A stretch of DNA of 8,518 nucleotides from Chitinophagaceae bacterium (lineage in GTDB: Bacteria > Bacteroidota > Bacteroidia > Chitinophagales > Chitinophagaceae). The stretch covers positions 1 to 8,518 of the forward strand of contig JAJTCI010000084.1 of assembly GCA_021323155.1 (NCBI GenBank). The letters are read 5' to 3'. Shown in pieces: positions 6,417-8,518 of the stretch (position 1 is the first letter of the stretch; each line of letters starts with the position of its first letter). A program made the position numbers and the translations under genes. The notes beneath the pieces are model-generated. The model saw only the letters and a list, made by a program, of their open reading frames with translations, searched no databases and was not told the DNA's origin.

Positions 6417-6420
6417 AAAG

Positions 6421-7029
6421 TTACTCGCCGAGGTTGACTTTTATGTGCAGGAACTTCTTTTCATTATTTCGTTTGATCGCTGCCTCGATGGATGACAGCA
6501 TTTCCCTGGAATGTTTACCGAGGTACCCTGCCCAAAAACTTAGCACGATATAGTCATATTGACCGGACTGCATTGCGTTTTTAAGCAGCGTGCTATCAAA
6601 GTTCAACGGAGATAAGAAAAGCTGGTCGTTTCGGAGGCTCAATTGCGGATTGATGGGCCAGTGCGCCGATACTTTTTTTGGAAATCCATTGTACAGGTCC
6701 AGACGTTTTGCGGATCCGAAACATAACTCCCAGGCCGAGTAGAATTTTCCTTTGCCATCGTATACCCGGAATTGTACCGGCGAATAGCCAGCTTCCAGCA
6801 TGGTGTCTAATGCGAATCTCGAACCGATAAGGCTATCAGAGAATTGTGTCTTGAATGAAGCCATGTACTGCGTATCGATCCCATGCTTCGACAAATATTC
6901 TCTTTGATCGGAGTATGATTCCGCCCGCGGGTTCTTGATACCAGTCAGTACACCGTAAGCAAATCCACAGGAGTAAAGTATCACCTGGACAGAGATAATA
7001 ACGGCGAGTATCTGAATGGTATTTTTCAC
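6421..7029 (-). CDS. Unrecognised membrane-anchored or lipoprotein gene
   Basis: A 202-residue protein of no family I can name. Residues 4-20 are hydrophobic, followed by Cys21 in LYSCG. This could be a lipobox with an unusual Tyr at -2, or the segment could be an uncleaved membrane anchor. The rest should be outside the inner membrane. A segment after the anchor, GIKNPRAESYSDQREYL, and the later FRVYDGKGKFYSAWELCFG (87-105) and YDYIVLSFWAGYLGKHS (158-174) look like conserved blocks. The last, a beta-strand followed by Trp and a helix, is reminiscent of thioredoxin-fold proteins, but no CxxC pair is present; this resemblance is weak. The start is a GTG at 7029, because an in-frame TAA lies five codons upstream and the next Met is at residue 56. 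It follows the efflux adaptor gene by 16 bases on the same strand, so it is probably in the same transcript. Confidence 0.8.
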   Translation of the reverse strand: MKNTIQILAVIISVQVILYSCGFAYGVLTGIKNPRAESYSDQREYLSKHGIDTQYMASFKTQFSDSLIGSRFALDTMLEAGYSPVQFRVYDGKGKFYSAWELCFGSAKRLDLYNGFPKKVSAHWPINPQLSLRNDQLFLSPLNFDSTLLKNAMQSGQYDYIVLSFWAGYLGKHSREMLSSIEAAIKRNNEKKFLHIKVNLGE

Positions 7030-7045
7030 CGGCCTGTTTTCTTAA

Positions 7046-8386
7046 TCAATCCTTTTGTTCTTCAGTGAGCTCTTCTTTGGTTACCACTTTTACTTTCGTT
7101 CCGTCTCGCAGGGTTTTTGCCACGGTATTAAACGGACCGGTGATGACCTTATCACCCGCTTTGATGCCGGTGATCACCTGGATATAGTTGATATCCTGTA
7201 TACCGGTCTTCACCGCGTATTTTTTTACCGAGCCATCCTTCATTAACAGGAATACGACCTCCTCGGAATCCTCGCCGGAGCTGCTTTGATCAGCGTCATC
7301 CTGGTCCTTGTCCGCGGTTTTTTTCGCTACCGGTTTGTCGTTCTTTTTATCCCGTGTGGTCACCGCGTTGAGTGGCACCGACAGAACATTTGTTTCCGTG
7401 CGGGTTTGAATGTCGGCACTGGCATTCATGTTCGGGCGGAAAGGAAAGCCATTGCCCTTTCTCAGGAGATCGGCATAACTGTCATACAACAAACGGATGT
7501 GGACCTTGTAGGTAGTTACTTCGTTGCCTGATGCAGCACCCAAAGAAGGAACCGGGTTAGCGATCTTATAGACAGTGCCTTTGAATTTCCGGTTGGTAAA
7601 AGCTTCCACCTCCACCATCGCGGTATCGCCGACCTTCACTTTGGGGATATCGCTTTCGGGGACGTCGACCCTTACTTCAATGCTATTGAGATCGGCGATG
7701 CGCATCATCTCCGTTCCGGCCATTTGCGCCGTTCCGACCACGCGCTCGCCTTTTTTCACAGCAAGCAAACTGACAACGCCAGTCATGGGTGCCGTGATGG
7801 TAGCCCGTGTTACATCTTTACTCGCACGGTTCAGGCTGGCCATCGCGCTTTGGACCGAGGCTTCGTTGGCGCGGATGCCCTGGAGCGCGGCGTTGTAATT
7901 GGCCCTGGCCGAGAGGTATAATTGTTCGGCCTGTTCAAACTCGGCCCTGGAGATCACTTTTTCCGACAGCAGTTGTTGTTGCCTTTTGTAATTGCTTTCC
8001 GCCTGGTCCAGCGCCGCCTTGAGCGATCCGAGCTGCGCGCGTGAATTAGACAAAGTGGCCTGCATCTGTGCTACGCCCGCCGAAGCCTGGTCCCTCTGGG
8101 ATGCATAGATATCCGCATAGATCCTCGCAAGTACCTGTCCTTTTTGTACGGTGTCACCTTCTTCCACGGTGAGTTCCACTACTTCACCACTGATATCGGG
8201 GCTCACTTTCACTTCCACCTCAGGGTGCACCTTGCCACTGGCGTTAACCGATTCGGTGATGGTCCTTTGGGTAGCCACCTCCGCGGAAACCTGTATGCCT
8301 TCCTTTTCACCGCCGCCCAACAGGATGAGCAGGATGATCACCAGGCAAAGACCAATAATGATCCACCATATTGTCTTCTTCTTCAT
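7046..8386 (-). CDS. Periplasmic adaptor (membrane fusion protein) of a tripartite efflux or export system, MacA/HlyD type
   Basis: Such adaptors bridge an inner-membrane ABC or RND transporter and an outer-membrane TolC channel. The 446-residue protein has a basic start and one membrane anchor at about 5-25. The first lipoyl half-motif, 'PDISGEVVELTVEEGDTVQK', spans 63-82. A long Gln/Ala-rich alpha-hairpin runs about 92-192, and the second lipoyl half is ATITAPMTGVVS at 195-206. A beta-barrel domain lies about 227-285, and a membrane-proximal domain at about 287-345 and 378-440. An insertion of about 32 residues rich in Lys, Asp and Ser (345-376) interrupts the last domain. The uncleaved anchor and domain order favour MacA-like adaptors of ABC exporters over RND adaptors, which are usually lipoproteins. 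A TolC-like gene lies 71 bases upstream; no pump gene follows. The substrate cannot be read from the sequence. Confidence 0.9.
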   Translation of the reverse strand: MKKKTIWWIIIGLCLVIILLILLGGGEKEGIQVSAEVATQRTITESVNASGKVHPEVEVKVSPDISGEVVELTVEEGDTVQKGQVLARIYADIYASQRDQASAGVAQMQATLSNSRAQLGSLKAALDQAESNYKRQQQLLSEKVISRAEFEQAEQLYLSARANYNAALQGIRANEASVQSAMASLNRASKDVTRATITAPMTGVVSLLAVKKGERVVGTAQMAGTEMMRIADLNSIEVRVDVPESDIPKVKVGDTAMVEVEAFTNRKFKGTVYKIANPVPSLGAASGNEVTTYKVHIRLLYDSYADLLRKGNGFPFRPNMNASADIQTRTETNVLSVPLNAVTTRDKKNDKPVAKKTADKDQDDADQSSSGEDSEEVVFLLMKDGSVKKYAVKTGIQDINYIQVITGIKAGDKVITGPFNTVAKTLRDGTKVKVVTKEELTEEQKD

Positions 8387-8399
8387 ATAAAGTCTTTAT
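8387..8399. promoter_or_regulatory. 13-base perfect palindrome abutting the adaptor start codon
   Basis: ATAAAGTCTTTAT is a perfect inverted repeat around one central base and touches the ATG of the adaptor gene with no spacer. It could be a small operator or a weak hairpin affecting translation start, or a chance AT-rich palindrome. There is no Shine-Dalgarno sequence in this interval. Confidence 0.3.
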
Positions 8400-8457
8400 G
8401 CGTATGTATAATGTAGCAGTATTCGGACCGTTGAGCGCCTTTCCCTTCACACAAAAG

Positions 8458-8518
8458 CTATAAGCGAAGGCCGTTGCCCTTATAGTATTCCAGCACTTTC
8501 ATCTTGAACACGTAATCA
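8458..8518 (-). CDS. C-terminal end of a TolC-like outer-membrane efflux protein (partial)
   Basis: The last 19 codons and a TAG stop (8458-8460) of a minus-strand gene are visible; the rest lies beyond the window. The residues DYVFKMKVLEYYKGNGLRL resemble the end of Bacteroidota TolC-family proteins, where a final helix runs 'D-Y/F-I-F-K-x-K-V-L-D/E-F-Y-x-G' before a short hydrophobic tail. The position directly upstream of an adaptor gene on the same strand supports the call, since outer-membrane channel and adaptor genes commonly pair. The call rests on a short segment and context only. Confidence 0.6.
   Translation of the reverse strand, partial: DYVFKMKVLEYYKGNGLRL

Larger units (their letters stand above)
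5852..6420. other. 569-base non-coding gap with mosaic short tandem repeats
   Basis: This is the only long gap in the window. The part next to gpsA (5852-6020) is ordinary AT/GC-mixed sequence with no clear feature beyond a promoter-like box. From 6021 to 6416 the sequence is dominated by short direct repeats of 10, 11 and 7 bases, with an exact DnaA box and a nested inverted repeat between the arrays. An open frame at 6161-6409 on the plus strand translates into repeat-derived sequence (Arg-, Gly- and Cys-rich) and is not credible as a gene. The gap follows the unrecognised gene at 6421-7029 in its direction of transcription and precedes gpsA. Confidence 0.8.

Noticed and set aside
5852..6420. 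Chromosomal origin of replication
   Set aside because: Only one exact DnaA box, no strong AT-rich unwinding region, no dnaA or dnaN nearby, and flanking genes point towards the region rather than away from it.

Overview
The window looks like chromosomal DNA of a Bacteroidota bacterium, most likely of the Chitinophaga/Niastella type. Four things point there: the long IspG with a large internal insertion, start regions without Shine-Dalgarno sequences, TAnnTTTG promoter-like boxes, and the style of the BatC-like and TolC-like gene ends at the two edges. The genus is an inference from remembered protein style, not from a search.

Layout. Positions 1-174 hold the last 57 codons of a plus-strand gene that resembles the tail of a BatC-type TPR protein. 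A tight plus-strand block follows: ispG (isoprenoid precursor synthesis), an unrecognised lipoprotein gene 14 bases later, and nadB (first step of NAD synthesis from aspartate) after a single spacer base. The block meets minus-strand gpsA (sn-glycerol 3-phosphate for phospholipids) tail to tail across 189 bases, with no convincing terminator between them. On the minus strand, from the right edge leftwards, come the last codons of a TolC-like outer-membrane efflux protein, a MacA/HlyD-type periplasmic adaptor, and an unrecognised membrane-anchored or lipoprotein gene. These three read as one transcription unit.

The most unusual part is the 569-base gap at 5852-6420, between gpsA and the efflux cluster. 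Its right two thirds is a mosaic of short tandem repeats with three periods: a 10-base array made of two alternating unit types, an 11-base array, and two 7-base arrays. It also holds a nested inverted repeat and an exact consensus DnaA box (TTATCCACA on the minus strand) beside the 10-base array. No credible gene lies there. The gene orientations around it do not resemble a chromosomal origin, so the DnaA box is a lead rather than a conclusion.

The plus-strand block and gpsA are core metabolic genes with intact active-site residues. The efflux cluster is incomplete in this window: no ABC permease/ATPase or RND pump follows the adaptor, where one often sits. I found no insertion sequence, CRISPR array, tRNA or rRNA.
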